DNA from: Fredinandcohnia onubensis
GTDB taxonomy: Bacteria; Bacillota; Bacilli; Bacillales; Bacillaceae_L
Reading direction: 5' to 3'
Length of the DNA: 64,000 nt
Assembly: GCF_002734215.1 (NCBI RefSeq)
Contig: NZ_NSEB01000006.1
Span: forward strand, 186,001-250,000
Shown here: piece by piece, positions 36,564 through 46,266 of the stretch
Layout: every line of letters begins with the position of its first letter
Numbering within the stretch: the first letter of the stretch is position 1
Notes under the pieces: generated by a model
Told to the model about the DNA's origin: nothing
What the model saw: the letters and a program-made list of their open reading frames with translations, nothing else
Database searches by the model: none
Translations under genes and position numbers: made by a program

Positions 36564-36601
36564 AAATAAAAAGACAGACTCAGTCGTTTACTGAGTCTGT
36601 C
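36564..36601 (-). terminator. Terminator of the hem operon
   Basis: On the minus strand GACAGACTCAGT and ACTGAGTCTGTC form a perfect 12-bp stem around a 5-base loop, followed by TTTTTATTT. It lies 12 bases after the hemL stop. Confidence 0.9.
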
Positions 36602-36613
36602 CTACTATTTTCG

Positions 36614-37903
36614 TTATCCTTTTAGTTTAGAAAATGCTTTTTCAGCTGCTTGAATGGTTTTTTCGATATCTTCATCAGTGTGTGCTGTAGATAGGAATAG
36701 TCCTTCAAATTGTGATGGCGGAAGGAATACTCCTTCATTTGCCATTTCACGATAATAGGATGCAAAATACTCTAAATTAGATGTTTTTGCAACTTCATAG
36801 TTTATCACTTTTTCATTAGTGAAGAAGAATCCAATCATTGAACCCGCACGATTGATGCAGTGTGGGATATCGTATTTCTCGGCTGCTTGTGTAAGCCCTT
36901 CTTCTAGTCGATCAGCTTTCTTTTTAAATTCAGTGTAGTCTTCTGGTTTCAGCTGTGATAAAGTCTCATAGCCAGCAGCCATTGCTAATGGATTACCAGA
37001 AAGGGTTCCTGCTTGATAGATTGGTCCAGCTGGTGCAATATTCTCCATAATTTCTGCGCGACCACCATATGCGCCTACAGGGAGTCCACCACCTATTACT
37101 TTACCTAGACATGTGAGATCAGGAGTGACACCAAAATATCCTTGTGCACAATTATAGTCCACACGGAATCCAGTCATTACCTCATCAAAAATGAGCAATG
37201 TTCCATTTTGGGTTGTAATCTCACGAAGTGCTTCAAGGAATCCTGGCTGTGGAGGAACAACACCCATATTTCCTGCAACTGGTTCGACAATTACTCCTGC
37301 TATGTCTTCTCCAAACTGTTCAAACGCGTATTTTACAGCCTCTAAATCATTATAAGGAACAGTAATGGTATTTTTCGCTATTCCCTCAGGGACTCCTGGG
37401 CTGTCAGGTAAACCAAGTGTAGCTACACCTGAACCAGCTTTAATTAATAAAGAATCACCGTGTCCATGGTAACAGCCTTCAAATTTTAAGATCTTACTAC
37501 GACCTGTATATCCTCTAGCTAATCGTAACGCACTCATCGTTGCCTCTGTACCGGAGTTAACCATCCGAACGATTTCAATTGATGGCACTCTTTCAATGAC
37601 AAGCTTTGCAAGTTCGTTTTCTGCTAAAGTTGGGGCACCGAAGCTAGTTCCCATTTCTGTTGCTTTTTTAAGTGCTTCAACCACTTGATCATTCGCATGA
37701 CCGTGAATAAGCGGTCCCCATGATAAAACGTAATCTATGTATTCATTTCCATCGATATCATATATTTTAGATCCTTTCCCACGTTCCATGAAGATTGGAT
37801 CCATATTTACCGATTTAAAAGCACGAACCGGGCTGTTTACACCACCTGGCATAAGATGCACTGCATCTGCAAATGCCGCTTTTGACTTTTCATAACTTCT
37901 CAT
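36614..37903 (-). CDS. hemL: Glutamate-1-semialdehyde 2,1-aminomutase
   Basis: This 429-residue PLP enzyme has the family motifs [32 protein letters not shown] and the PLP-lysine site [17 protein letters not shown]. It converts glutamate-1-semialdehyde to 5-aminolevulinate, the step after HemA. It is the last gene of hemAXCDBL and is separated from hemB by a 117-base gap that contains a REP-like palindrome. Confidence 0.97.
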   Translation of the reverse strand: MRSYEKSKAAFADAVHLMPGGVNSPVRAFKSVNMDPIFMERGKGSKIYDIDGNEYIDYVLSWGPLIHGHANDQVVEALKKATEMGTSFGAPTLAENELAKLVIERVPSIEIVRMVNSGTEATMSALRLARGYTGRSKILKFEGCYHGHGDSLLIKAGSGVATLGLPDSPGVPEGIAKNTITVPYNDLEAVKYAFEQFGEDIAGVIVEPVAGNMGVVPPQPGFLEALREITTQNGTLLIFDEVMTGFRVDYNCAQGYFGVTPDLTCLGKVIGGGLPVGAYGGRAEIMENIAPAGPIYQAGTLSGNPLAMAAGYETLSQLKPEDYTEFKKKADRLEEGLTQAAEKYDIPHCINRAGSMIGFFFTNEKVINYEVAKTSNLEYFASYYREMANEGVFLPPSQFEGLFLSTAHTDEDIEKTIQAAEKAFSKLKG

Positions 37904-37927
37904 CTTCGTAACCCCTTTCCTTTTTTA

Positions 37928-37977
37928 GGGCCTGACCCCCGATGCGTTAATGCGTTAACACGGTGGGGGTCAGGCCC
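37928..37977. repeat. REP-like palindrome between hemB and hemL
   Basis: GGGCCTGACCCCC (37928-37940) and its perfect complement GGGGGTCAGGCCC (37965-37977) flank 24 bases that include a tandem TGCGTTAA TGCGTTAA. The arms are GC-rich in an AT-rich region. There is no T-run, so it is unlike the terminators here. Similar GGGTCAGGCCC palindromes are scattered repeats in other Bacillaceae, as I recall; a genome count would settle it. Confidence 0.7.
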
Positions 37978-38020
37978 CTTAATTAGACACAATTAAATCT
38001 ACGCTAGCTCAATAATGCTA

Positions 38021-39007
38021 TTATTTATCTTGTAACCAGCGAGCAACATCTTTTGAATGATACGTAATGATTAAATCTGCACCGGCGCGTTTCATTCCTG
38101 TTAGCATTTCCATAACAATTTCTTTTTCATTTATCCAGCCGTTTTGAGCTGCCGCTTTAATCATGGAGTATTCTCCACTCACATTATAAGCTACCACTGG
38201 TGCATTAAAATTATTTTTAACGTCACGCACGATATCCAAGTAAGACAATGCTGGTTTTACAATTATGAAATCAGCACCCTCTTCAATATCTGATTCAGCT
38301 TCTCTTAATGCCTCTAGACGATTTGCATAATCCATTTGATACGTTTTACGATCACCGAAGGAAGGAGCACTCCCAGCAGCATCCCGGAATGGACCATAAA
38401 ATGCTGATGAATATTTAACTGCGTAAGACATAATTGGAACATTTTCAAATCCAGCTTCATCTAAGCCGTGTCTAATCGCTGTCACAAAGCCATCCATCAT
38501 ATTAGATGGCGCAATTATATCCGCACCAGCTTTTGCCTGGCTTACAGCCGTTTTTGCTAATAATTCAAGGGAAGGATCATTTAAAATTTGTCCATTTTCT
38601 ATGACACCACAATGCCCATGTGATGTATATTCACAAAGACATGTATCTGCGATTACGACTAAGTCTGGGTGCTTTTCTTTTGTTAATTGAGTTGCCTTTT
38701 GAACAATTCCGTGATCATGATAGGCACCAGTACCCGTTTCATCTTTTTCATTTTCATTTGGCACACCAAATAAAATAACGGATTTAATTCCTAATTCTAC
38801 GATTTCATCAAGCTCTTGCTCAAGTAAATCCAATGAAATATTATAAACACCAGGCATAGAGGAAACTTCTACTTTTTTATTTTCCCCTTCGACAATAAAC
38901 AATGGGTAAATTAGGTCATCTGTATGAAGATGAGTTTCACGTACTAATGCTCTAATATTTGCAGTTTGGCGTAATCTTCTATGTCTTGCAAATTGTAATT
39001 TTTCCAT
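38021..39007 (-). CDS. hemB: Delta-aminolevulinic acid dehydratase (porphobilinogen synthase)
   Basis: This 328-residue TIM-barrel enzyme condenses two 5-aminolevulinate molecules to porphobilinogen. The zinc cysteines are in [14 protein letters not shown] (near residue 120), the two Schiff-base lysines lie in [15 protein letters not shown] and [12 protein letters not shown]. It starts directly after hemD (1 base apart). Confidence 0.97.
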   Translation of the reverse strand: MEKLQFARHRRLRQTANIRALVRETHLHTDDLIYPLFIVEGENKKVEVSSMPGVYNISLDLLEQELDEIVELGIKSVILFGVPNENEKDETGTGAYHDHGIVQKATQLTKEKHPDLVVIADTCLCEYTSHGHCGVIENGQILNDPSLELLAKTAVSQAKAGADIIAPSNMMDGFVTAIRHGLDEAGFENVPIMSYAVKYSSAFYGPFRDAAGSAPSFGDRKTYQMDYANRLEALREAESDIEEGADFIIVKPALSYLDIVRDVKNNFNAPVVAYNVSGEYSMIKAAAQNGWINEKEIVMEMLTGMKRAGADLIITYHSKDVARWLQDK

Positions 39008-39811
39008 TTATTTTTCTCCTCCTTGCGGTTTTAAATAATCGATGATCTCCGTTAATAAATGATCAATGGTGTAATTAGTGGGACATATGTGAATTGGTAT
39101 GTGTAATTGCTTTGCGCACTTTTTTGTTTCCGGTCCAATACAAGCAAATATCACATTTTTTGTCCATTGTTGCCACTCTATTTGTTCAACCATTTTATAA
39201 AATTGCTTCACAGTTGAAGGACTTGCAAAGGTTATAATATCAATTTGTTTTTCTTTTAAAAGCTCTATTAAACGCTCTTTTTCACGAGAATCTCCAACTG
39301 TCTCATAGACAATTAAATCAGTAGCTTCTGCCCCATACCTTGTCAGTTCGTCAACTAAATAAGAACGGGATAGATTTCCACGAGCAAGTAAAAAGCGAGC
39401 ACCTTTTTTCACAAAAGGTTTTATACTCTTAAATAAGCCTTCCGCGATAAACTCTTCCGGTACCAGCTCTGGTTCAAATCCCTTAGATAACAAAGCCTTT
39501 TCTGTCTTTGTACCAACAACAGCTATTTTGGGTATAGGAAAATGTATTCCCGCTTCTTCCACTACCTGATCATAAAAATCGAAAAAGGAATCTACACCAT
39601 TCTTGCTCGTAAAAATCAACCAATCATATGACTGCAAATTGCTTATTGTTTTCTTAATAATTGTTGTATTTTTTGGCTTTTGAAACGTTAATAATGGAAG
39701 TTCAATTGGCGTTCCGCCAGCTGCTGTAATTTTGCTTGAAAATTCAGCAGCTTGCTTTCTACCTCTAGTATTTAAGATCGTTTTCCCCAAAAGAGGTTGT
39801 TCGCCGTCCAT
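39008..39811 (-). CDS. hemD: Uroporphyrinogen-III synthase
   Basis: This 267-residue protein has the two-domain fold of HemD, with the loosely conserved motifs WLIFTSKNGVDSFF and IDIITFASPSTVKQF. It closes and rearranges hydroxymethylbilane to uroporphyrinogen III. HemD proteins diverge widely, so the position between hemC and hemB adds weight. Its start overlaps the hemC stop by one base. Confidence 0.92.
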   Translation of the reverse strand: MDGEQPLLGKTILNTRGRKQAAEFSSKITAAGGTPIELPLLTFQKPKNTTIIKKTISNLQSYDWLIFTSKNGVDSFFDFYDQVVEEAGIHFPIPKIAVVGTKTEKALLSKGFEPELVPEEFIAEGLFKSIKPFVKKGARFLLARGNLSRSYLVDELTRYGAEATDLIVYETVGDSREKERLIELLKEKQIDIITFASPSTVKQFYKMVEQIEWQQWTKNVIFACIGPETKKCAKQLHIPIHICPTNYTIDHLLTEIIDYLKPQGGEK

Positions 39812-40743
39812 TACTGATTTAGCTCCTCTTTTACTTTGTCGATTAATTCTTTTGCACCCAGTTTTGTTAATTTATTTGCTGCTTCATGGCCAACCTCGAT
39901 TGGAATATTTCCGTAAACCTGTTCTTTGTAAATCGTATTTCCATCAGGAGAGCCCACTAAGGCAGTTAAAGCAATCTCTTTATCATCGGACATTGTGGCA
40001 TATGCTGCAATTGGAATTTGGCAGCCGCCTTCCATTTTATCGAGGAATGCACGTTCAGCTGCAACCGTTTTTTCCGTATATTCATCATTTAATTTTGACA
40101 ATGCCACTAAAAGTTCGGCATCGTCTTCACGACATTCTATTGCTAATGCACCTTGACCGACTGCTGGTAAGCATACTTCAGGGTCTACGAATTCGGATAC
40201 AACATCGTCAGACCACCCCATACGCTTTAAGCCAGCTGCTGCTAATACGATTGCATCGTAATCTTCGTTCTCAAGCTTAGCAAGTCTTGTATCGATATTT
40301 CCGCGAATCCATTTTATTTCGATATCGTTTCTTTTTGCTAGTAACTGTGCACTTCTTCTTAAGCTACTTGTACCCACGATAGCCCCACTTTGAAGCTTTT
40401 CAAAGGACACATTCCCCTTGGATATGATGACATCACGGTGATCTTCACGTTTTGGCACACAACCAATAACTAGTCCTTCAGGGAGCACTGCAGGCATATC
40501 TTTCATACTGTGAACCGCCATATCAATTTCCTTATCAAATAAAGCTTGTTCAATTTCCTTAACAAATAGGCCTTTACCTCCGACCTTAGATAACGTTACA
40601 TCAAGGATTTTATCTCCTTTTGTGACGATTTCCTTTACCTCAAACTCATATGGAACACCTAGATTCTTAAGCTGCTGAATAACCCAGTTTGTTTGTGTAA
40701 TAGCTAATTTACTTCTTCGAGACCCAACAATTATTTTTCTCAT
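39811..40743 (-). CDS. hemC: Hydroxymethylbilane synthase (porphobilinogen deaminase)
   Basis: This 310-residue enzyme polymerises four porphobilinogens. The dipyrromethane cofactor cysteine is in GGCQIPIA (near residue 241), and the substrate-binding arginine motifs [12 protein letters not shown] and [11 protein letters not shown] are present. Confidence 0.97.
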   Translation of the reverse strand: MRKIIVGSRRSKLAITQTNWVIQQLKNLGVPYEFEVKEIVTKGDKILDVTLSKVGGKGLFVKEIEQALFDKEIDMAVHSMKDMPAVLPEGLVIGCVPKREDHRDVIISKGNVSFEKLQSGAIVGTSSLRRSAQLLAKRNDIEIKWIRGNIDTRLAKLENEDYDAIVLAAAGLKRMGWSDDVVSEFVDPEVCLPAVGQGALAIECREDDAELLVALSKLNDEYTEKTVAAERAFLDKMEGGCQIPIAAYATMSDDKEIALTALVGSPDGNTIYKEQVYGNIPIEVGHEAANKLTKLGAKELIDKVKEELNQ

Positions 40744-40758
40744 GAATGTACCTCCTGT

Positions 40759-41592
40759 CTATGTATACCAAAAATGAAAGCTAGATAAGCTTCCAAATAA
40801 AAAGAAATTAACAAGTAAAAGTAAAAATGCTCCAATATTCCAATTGGCGATAGCTTTTCCTTGAAGCTTTTGTACAACCCTTTTATATAGGTACCATGCA
40901 TAGATAACTAGAACAAAGAACGATCCTAACACCTTTGCATCGTAAAAATAAAAATTATCGACCTTAATATAGGCCCATAGTAAACCTAAAATGAGTGCTA
41001 GTAAAAGCATGGGCACTCCAATGAGATTCAATACATAGGACATATGGTCTAGTTTTGATAAATCATCTAATCGAAGGAGTCGTTTCCCCCATTTTTTCTG
41101 TTTTAGTAAATTATATTGAATCAAATACAGAATCGAAAAAACAAATGATAACGAAAATGCCCCATATGAAAGAATCGCCATCGAAATATGAATCATAAGT
41201 AATTCTGAAATTAGCTGGCTTTCAACTGCACTTGAACCGTGCTGACCTGGAGCAAATGTGTGTAACGCCATTATGAAAAAACCTAATAAATTGGTAAAAA
41301 AAACAATGAAATCCACTCTCAAAAATCTGTTTAAAATTAAAGAGAGAGTGATCAGCACCCAGGCATAAAAATAAAGCCCCTCTACCATGGATAAAATCGG
41401 TAATCTACCTGTACTTAGCATTCTTGTTAATAGAAAAATCGATTGAATTACCCATACAAATGAAAGTAACCAGAAGGCAAACTTATTCACCCTCCGGTTA
41501 TTATGAAGAAAGTCTATAAAATAAAGTAGGACACTCAAGGCATAGAGAATTACTGTGAACTCATGTAATCTCATTACATTCATCTCTACCAT
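40759..41592 (-). CDS. hemX: HemX, membrane protein that lowers HemA level
   Basis: This 277-residue protein has about eight hydrophobic segments and belongs to the CcmC/CcsA-like membrane family. In B. subtilis HemX negatively affects the amount of HemA. It lies 16 bases after hemA. The ATG at 41592 has a GAGGAG site about 9 bases upstream; an alternative ATG lies 3 codons in. Confidence 0.92.
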   Translation of the reverse strand: MVEMNVMRLHEFTVILYALSVLLYFIDFLHNNRRVNKFAFWLLSFVWVIQSIFLLTRMLSTGRLPILSMVEGLYFYAWVLITLSLILNRFLRVDFIVFFTNLLGFFIMALHTFAPGQHGSSAVESQLISELLMIHISMAILSYGAFSLSFVFSILYLIQYNLLKQKKWGKRLLRLDDLSKLDHMSYVLNLIGVPMLLLALILGLLWAYIKVDNFYFYDAKVLGSFFVLVIYAWYLYKRVVQKLQGKAIANWNIGAFLLLLVNFFLFGSLSSFHFWYT

Positions 41593-41608
41593 ATCGATTT
41601 TCTCCTCA

Positions 41609-42961
41609 TTATGACTGTAGAGAAGGCTGCTGTGTATTTACTGCTACCTTGTTCAAATTACTCTTAGCCATCTGCGTCCCCTGCTCAGAAACAACCGCTT
41701 CCTCAATATCAAAGATTTTCATAAATAATGAAAGTGATTCCTCTGCATTTGGTTGTGCAGCAAGTTCCTTCGCTTGTAGTATAGGATCTTTTAATAGCTG
41801 ATTAATGATACTCTTCGTGTGCTTATTTAATACTTTTCTCTCACGATCGGAAAGATTAGGCATCTTGCGTTCAATACTTTCCATTGTTTCAGCTTGAATG
41901 GCTAATGCCTTATTGCGAAGAGCTGATATCACTGGAACTACGCCTAAAGTATTTAACCAATTTTTAAATTCAACGATCTCCGATTCAATCATAATCTCTA
42001 TTTCTTCAGCCGCTACTTTACGTTCCTGAAGATTGGCTTCTACGATTCCTTCTAAATCATCGATATCATATAAAAAGACACTTTCTAAATCGGCTAGTCC
42101 TGGGTCTAAATCCCTTGGTACAGCAATATCGACCATAAATAAAGGACGACCCTTTCTCATGCGCTCGACATCCTGCATCATCTCTTTTGTAATCACATAG
42201 CCCTTAGCTCCAGTTGAACTAATCATGATATCAGCTTCAACTAAGGAACATTGAAGTTCCTCTATCGTCTTGGCTTCACCTTGGAATTTCTCGGCTAGGT
42301 TTTGTGCTTTTTCGAAAGTCCGATTCATAACTGTTACTTTACCTACGCCTGAACCGTGTAGGTTTTGAACAGCTAACTCACCCATTTTTCCGGCACCTAA
42401 GATGAGAACCTTTTTATTCGTAAGGTCTCCAAAGATTTTTTTAGCTAGCTCTACAGCTGCATAACTTACAGAGACAGCGTTTGAGCCAATTTCAGTTTCT
42501 GAATGTGCGCGTTTAGCTAATGTAATCGACTGTTTGAATAAATGATTGAAAACAGTTCCTGATGTACCTTTTTCCTGTGCTGATAAAAAGCTTGAACGTA
42601 CTTGTCCAAGAATTTGTGTTTCACCAACAACCATTGAATTTAATCCACAAGTAACATGAAACAAGTGTTCAACTGCACCCTCATTTTCAAAGATACTTAA
42701 ATACGGAGTAAATTCTTCTTTGTCGATACCAAACCATTGTGATAGAAAATCTTTAATATAGTAGCGTCCTGTATGCAATTGGTCGACAACAGCATATATT
42801 TCTGTCCGATTACAAGTTGAAACTATAATATTTTCAAGAATACTTTTTTTCCCTTTCAATTCCTTCATAGCTTGTGCAATGCTATCCGGATCAAAAGTTA
42901 ATTTTTCACGTATTTCAACAGGGGCTGTTCTATAATTAAGTCCGACCATTAGTGTATGCAT
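41609..42961 (-). CDS. hemA: Glutamyl-tRNA reductase
   Basis: This 450-residue enzyme reduces glutamyl-tRNA to glutamate-1-semialdehyde, the committed step of haem synthesis. The catalytic cysteine lies in [10 protein letters not shown] (C50), followed by [10 protein letters not shown] and the NADPH loop GAGKMGELA (near residue 190), and a C-terminal dimerisation helix. It is the first gene of the hem operon, preceded by a ~240-base structured leader. Confidence 0.97.
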   Translation of the reverse strand: MHTLMVGLNYRTAPVEIREKLTFDPDSIAQAMKELKGKKSILENIIVSTCNRTEIYAVVDQLHTGRYYIKDFLSQWFGIDKEEFTPYLSIFENEGAVEHLFHVTCGLNSMVVGETQILGQVRSSFLSAQEKGTSGTVFNHLFKQSITLAKRAHSETEIGSNAVSVSYAAVELAKKIFGDLTNKKVLILGAGKMGELAVQNLHGSGVGKVTVMNRTFEKAQNLAEKFQGEAKTIEELQCSLVEADIMISSTGAKGYVITKEMMQDVERMRKGRPLFMVDIAVPRDLDPGLADLESVFLYDIDDLEGIVEANLQERKVAAEEIEIMIESEIVEFKNWLNTLGVVPVISALRNKALAIQAETMESIERKMPNLSDRERKVLNKHTKSIINQLLKDPILQAKELAAQPNAEESLSLFMKIFDIEEAVVSEQGTQMAKSNLNKVAVNTQQPSLQS

Positions 42962-42990
42962 AATATCTCACCCCAACCTTTTATATGATC

Positions 42991-43170
42991 AAATGCGCCT
43001 TGGCGTATTTGCGCCCAGATTTTTTCGAGCATGCTCGAAAAATTTCCTTTGAAAATCTGTGGCATCCGCCGGAGGCTAACTTTATTCAGTCTGGATAATT
43101 CACCCATAAATACTATAAGTAGATTGCATTTATCCCACAAAATTACAGAAGTAGGGTACTGAATAAAGTT
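42991..43170 (-). repeat. Highly structured hemA 5' leader element
   Basis: Nested and overlapping inverted repeats fill this leader. A 22-bp perfect palindrome centred on GCATGC lies at 43021-43042. CAGATTTT (43016-43023) can pair with AAAATCTG (43052-43059), partly overlapping the palindrome. GGCG/CGCC pair at 43002-43015. A 13-bp perfect inverted repeat AACTTTATTCAGT / ACTGAATAAAGTT lies at 43078-43090 and 43158-43170. No T-run follows, so it is not a plain terminator. It could be a regulatory RNA or an inserted repeat element. Confidence 0.7.
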
Positions 43171-43204
43171 CATATTGAACCTATTCGTCCAAAAAACTAC
43201 TACT

Positions 43205-43215
43205 ATTATACCATG
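43205..43215 (-). promoter_or_regulatory. Putative hem operon promoter, extended -10
   Basis: On the minus strand ATGGTATAAT supplies a perfect TATAAT with an extended TG. GACAAT 18 bases upstream is a weak -35. It would give a leader of about 240 bases before hemA. Confidence 0.6.
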
Positions 43216-43254
43216 TATGATGTTACGGATTGTCGAAAAATGTGTGAATAGTTT

Positions 43255-43285
43255 TTGACAACCTATGCTAAGATAAATTTATAAT
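43255..43285 (+). promoter_or_regulatory. Putative promoter of the DUF5668-like gene
   Basis: A perfect TTGACA (43255-43260) and a perfect TATAAT (43280-43285) lie 19 bases apart on the plus strand. The spacing is longer than optimal. Confidence 0.45.
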
Positions 43286-43300
43286 AAATAATAATTATAA
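43286..43300. promoter_or_regulatory. PerR-like operator upstream of hemA
   Basis: The 15-base site matches the PerR box TTATAATNATTATAA at 12 of 14 defined positions (mismatches at the first two). In B. subtilis the hem operon is a PerR target. Here the site is about 80 bases upstream of the best hemA promoter. It overlaps a minus-strand TATAAT and lies directly downstream of a plus-strand promoter, so its target is uncertain. Confidence 0.5.
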
Positions 43301-43393
43301 AGGCATTTATATATATGATTTAATCATCTTGACTTCAATCGTTACATTAACAAAAAAATAGTGTCAAATCAAGTTAATAGCACGGGGGATCAT

Positions 43394-43879
43394 ATGAAAA
43401 AAAATAATATCTTTTCTGGCATCATCCTTTTAGGGATTGGTTGCTATCTCTTACTGCAACAGCTGGGTATACCAGTATTTACTAACTTCTATTCTTGGCA
43501 AACACTCATCATCATTGTCGGAATTGCCTTTCTCGTTCAAGCTTATGTTGAAAACAATCCAGGCAGTATCTTACCTGGAGTAATTTTGGTTGGATTTGGG
43601 TTCCATTTTCACAGTCTCAACCAACTCAGCTTTTGGCCAAAACAGCCGGGTACCTTGCTTCTTATTGTTGGACTCGGAATGCTATTTACATATTTTAAAA
43701 CGAAAAATGGGTTAATCCCTAGTATTGTTCTATTATTTTTTTCATTATTGTTTCTAAACTATAGCCGATTTATGGGCTGGTTAAGCTTTTTTGAGGGTGG
43801 CTTTTCATTTATTTTGAACTATTGGCCCCTCCTTGTGATTGGAATCGGCTTCTATTTATTATTCATTAAGAAAAAGTAA
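43394..43879 (+). CDS. LiaF-like transmembrane (DUF5668-type) protein
   Basis: This 161-residue membrane protein has about six short hydrophobic segments with the repeated pattern GIILLGIGCYLLL, GVILVGFGFHF and PLLVIGIGFYLL. This resembles the N-terminal membrane domain of LiaF-type envelope stress proteins, without their C-terminal soluble domain. ATG 43394 has GGGGGATC before it; an open frame extends 11 codons upstream without support. It is divergent from hemA and carries its own terminator. Confidence 0.75.
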   Translation: MKKNNIFSGIILLGIGCYLLLQQLGIPVFTNFYSWQTLIIIVGIAFLVQAYVENNPGSILPGVILVGFGFHFHSLNQLSFWPKQPGTLLLIVGLGMLFTYFKTKNGLIPSIVLLFFSLLFLNYSRFMGWLSFFEGGFSFILNYWPLLVIGIGFYLLFIKKK

Positions 43880-43900
43880 ATTATACCAAAACGCAAATTG

Positions 43901-43931
43901 CCCACGAAGAACCTTTTCTCGTGGGTTTTTT
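43901..43931 (+). terminator. Terminator of the DUF5668-like gene
   Basis: CCCACGA and TCGTGGG pair, followed by TTTTTTAT on the plus strand, 21 bases after the stop. Confidence 0.8.
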
Positions 43932-43968
43932 ATAAAAAAAATAGCATCTCAAAGTTTTTCTTTGAGAT
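43930..43968 (-). terminator. Terminator of the amino acid ABC transporter operon
   Basis: On the minus strand ATCTCAAAG, loop AAAAA and CTTTGAGAT are followed by GCTATTTTTTTTATA, 14 bases after the ATPase stop. It is convergent with the plus-strand terminator beside it. Confidence 0.88.
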
Positions 43969-43982
43969 ACGTAGCTTTCTCG

Positions 43983-44720
43983 TTAAAGAATAGAGTTTAG
44001 AAAGTCCTTCGTTCGCTGTTCTTTCGGATTTTCAAATATATCCTTAGGCTTTCCGACTTCAACAATTTTTCCATCATGCATATAGATCACTCGATCAGCA
44101 ACCTCTCTAGCAAATCCCATTTCATGTGTAACTACAACCATGGTCATTCCTTCATGTGCTAATTGTTTCATTGTATTTAAAACCTCGCCGACTAATTCTG
44201 GGTCAAGGGCAGATGTTGGTTCATCGAATAACATAATCTCTGGTTTCATTGCCAATGCTCGAGCAATGGCAACACGTTGCTTTTGTCCACCTGACAATTT
44301 TGACGGATACACATTCATTTTATCCGCCAATCCTACTTTTGCAAGAAGCTCCTTTGCCTGCTCAATGGCCTCTTGTTTTAGCATTCTTTTAACCTGTGTG
44401 GGCGCTTCTATCACGTTCTGAAGAACTGTCATATGGGGAAATAGATTAAAATGTTGAAAAACCATACCAACTCTTTGCCGTATTTCATTTAGGTTATGGC
44501 TAGTAGACTCTATTTTTTCATCATTTATGATGATTTCTCCACTCTCTTTTATTTCTAAAAAATTCAAACAACGCAGCAATGTACTTTTGCCAGACCCACT
44601 TGCTCCAATTAAACAAACAACCTCACTTTCTTGCACGCTCATGTTAATATTTTTTAACACATGTAAATCTCCGAATGATTTATTTAAGTCGATGACTTTT
44701 ATCATGTCCTTCTTTTGCAA
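43983..44720 (-). CDS. Polar amino acid ABC transporter, ATP-binding protein
   Basis: This 245-residue ATPase has Walker [10 protein letters not shown] (near 39), signature [15 protein letters not shown] (near 141), Walker [14 protein letters not shown] and the switch histidine VVTHEMGF. It is of the GlnQ/HisP family. Start TTG 44720 has AAGGTGA 6 bases upstream; the ATG five codons in has no usable ribosome site. It lies 16 bases after the permease gene. Confidence 0.94.
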   Translation of the reverse strand: MQKKDMIKVIDLNKSFGDLHVLKNINMSVQESEVVCLIGASGSGKSTLLRCLNFLEIKESGEIIINDEKIESTSHNLNEIRQRVGMVFQHFNLFPHMTVLQNVIEAPTQVKRMLKQEAIEQAKELLAKVGLADKMNVYPSKLSGGQKQRVAIARALAMKPEIMLFDEPTSALDPELVGEVLNTMKQLAHEGMTMVVVTHEMGFAREVADRVIYMHDGKIVEVGKPKDIFENPKEQRTKDFLNSIL

Positions 44721-44736
44721 ATCACTTCACCTTCCC

Positions 44737-45399
44737 TTATTTATCGCTTGCGGCCAATTTTTTCTCAAGCATGCCAACTAAAATAGTAAATATCAAGACG
44801 AGAATTAAATAATAAATCGCAACGATAAGTAAATATGTCATATAATCAAAATTGTTAGAGCCCAATGTTGTTGATACATTAAAGAGTTCGTTTAAACCAA
44901 TAAATGCGGCTAGTGATGAGTCCTTTAATCCAATAATAAATTGATTTCCAAGGGGTGGTATTGCTCTTCGGAACGCTTGAGGAAGGATAATTCTTCGCAT
45001 CGTTAAAATTCTGCTCATTCCTAATGATTGTCCCGCTTCCATTTGACCATTATCAATGGATTGAATGGCTCCTCTAAAAATTTCTGCAATATATGCTCCA
45101 TTATGGAATGCCAATCCTAGCGTTACGGACCAAAACATCGATATATCTAAAGCAGACAAACCAAAATAAAAGACAAAGATCTGAACGATTAAAGGGGTTC
45201 CTCTTACCAAATAAATATACAAATCTGCAATCTTGACGAGGATGGTTTTCCCTGAAATTTTAAAAAATGCAAAAAGCAAACCAATAAATACAGCGATGAA
45301 AATAGCAACGATTGTTACTTGTAATGTAAGAAACATCCCTTTCAAAAACACAGGATACGAATCAATCAACTGGTCTATGATATGACTAAATTCAGGCAA
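44737..45399 (-). CDS. Polar amino acid ABC transporter, permease
   Basis: This 220-residue HEAA-type permease has five membrane segments and the EAA loop (EAGQSLGMSRILTMRRIILPQA region, near residue 125) that contacts the ATPase. The start is TTG 45399 with an AAGG-containing site close by. It is separated from the binding protein gene by 84 bases that carry a terminator-like hairpin. Confidence 0.92.
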   Translation of the reverse strand: MPEFSHIIDQLIDSYPVFLKGMFLTLQVTIVAIFIAVFIGLLFAFFKISGKTILVKIADLYIYLVRGTPLIVQIFVFYFGLSALDISMFWSVTLGLAFHNGAYIAEIFRGAIQSIDNGQMEAGQSLGMSRILTMRRIILPQAFRRAIPPLGNQFIIGLKDSSLAAFIGLNELFNVSTTLGSNNFDYMTYLLIVAIYYLILVLIFTILVGMLEKKLAASDK

Positions 45400-45433
45400 T
45401 TACCTTCAACTCCTTATTCAAAAGTACTTATTA

Positions 45434-45472
45434 GAAAAAGAAACGAATGCGTAAGAAAGTCACATTCGTTTC
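45434..45472 (-). terminator. Internal terminator between binding protein and permease
   Basis: On the minus strand GAAACGAATG and CATTCGTTTC form a 10-bp stem (13-base loop), followed by TTTTTC. It is probably leaky, giving more binding protein than permease. Confidence 0.7.
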
Positions 45473-45483
45473 TAAGATATTAC

Positions 45484-46266
45484 CTATTCTTCTGGATTCG
45501 TTGTGATATCTTCTTTAAAGTATTTTTCACTAATTTTCTTTAGGGTTCCGTCTTCTCTTAATTTATCAAGTGCTTCATTTATTTTCTTCAATAGCTCTTC
45601 ATTGTCCTTCGCCACTGCTACGGCCTGCTCACTTAAACCAAGAATATCTTTTCCTTCAATTTCAATACCGTTCCCAATTGCTTCTTTTCCCGTTAAAAAG
45701 TCAGTAATAACCGCATCATGCTTTCCGATTGCTAAAGCTTCCAATGCTGTAACATCACTGTCGTATTGAACGACGTTGTCAGTTACTTCTTGAGCTGTTT
45801 TTGCATAAGTAGAACCTTTTGAAACAGCAATTTCCAAGCCTTTCAGATCATCTAGGCTCACTACATCACTATCAGGTCTTACGAAGATCTGAGGTCCTGA
45901 ATAGTAATAAGGTGTTGAAAAATTCACATGCTCTGCACGTTCATCTGTAATCGTGTGACTTGCAACAGCAGCATCAAAACGTCCTGTTTTCACACCCTCG
46001 ACAATACTGTTAAATTTAAATCTTTTTTGATCGGGTTCTAAACCTAGCTCTTTTGCAATCGCCTCTGCTACTTCAATATCGAACCCAGTCATAACACCAT
46101 CTCCATCTGTTACACTAAATGGATTGTATTCTCCAGATGAAGCAAACGTAAATTTTCCGTCCTCAACTAATTTCATCCCAGTTGAAGATGACTTTTCACT
46201 TCCACAAGCACTCAAAACACCAACAGTCAACATCAGAACTAAAAAAGAAACGAGTCTCCTTTTCAC
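45484..46266 (-). CDS. Polar amino acid ABC transporter, substrate-binding lipoprotein
   Basis: This 260-residue lipoprotein has a lipobox LSAC (C21) and the SBP_bac_3 fold with GFDIEVAEAIAKELG (near residue 64), a RFDAAVASHTITDER motif and YYYSGPQIFV. Family members bind basic or polar amino acids or cystine; the exact substrate cannot be told from sequence. Start GTG 46266 with GGGGGAAA upstream. The 211 bases between it and engB hold its promoter and the engB terminator; I see no clear promoter match. Confidence 0.92.
   Translation of the reverse strand: MKRRLVSFLVLMLTVGVLSACGSEKSSSTGMKLVEDGKFTFASSGEYNPFSVTDGDGVMTGFDIEVAEAIAKELGLEPDQKRFKFNSIVEGVKTGRFDAAVASHTITDERAEHVNFSTPYYYSGPQIFVRPDSDVVSLDDLKGLEIAVSKGSTYAKTAQEVTDNVVQYDSDVTALEALAIGKHDAVITDFLTGKEAIGNGIEIEGKDILGLSEQAVAVAKDNEELLKKINEALDKLREDGTLKKISEKYFKEDITTNPEE

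Noticed and set aside
39732-40280. 182-codon plus-strand open frame opposite hemC
   Set aside because: It is a shadow of hemC and hemD, with low-complexity Leu/His/Arg composition and no ribosome site.
42949-43173. 74-codon minus-strand frame through the hemA leader
   Set aside because: It ends within hemA, covers the inverted repeats and shows no coding character; a leader peptide could not be supported.
43286-43300. Fur box
   Set aside because: The site fits the 15-base PerR consensus better than the Fur 7-1-7 motif, though the two are related and I cannot exclude Fur.
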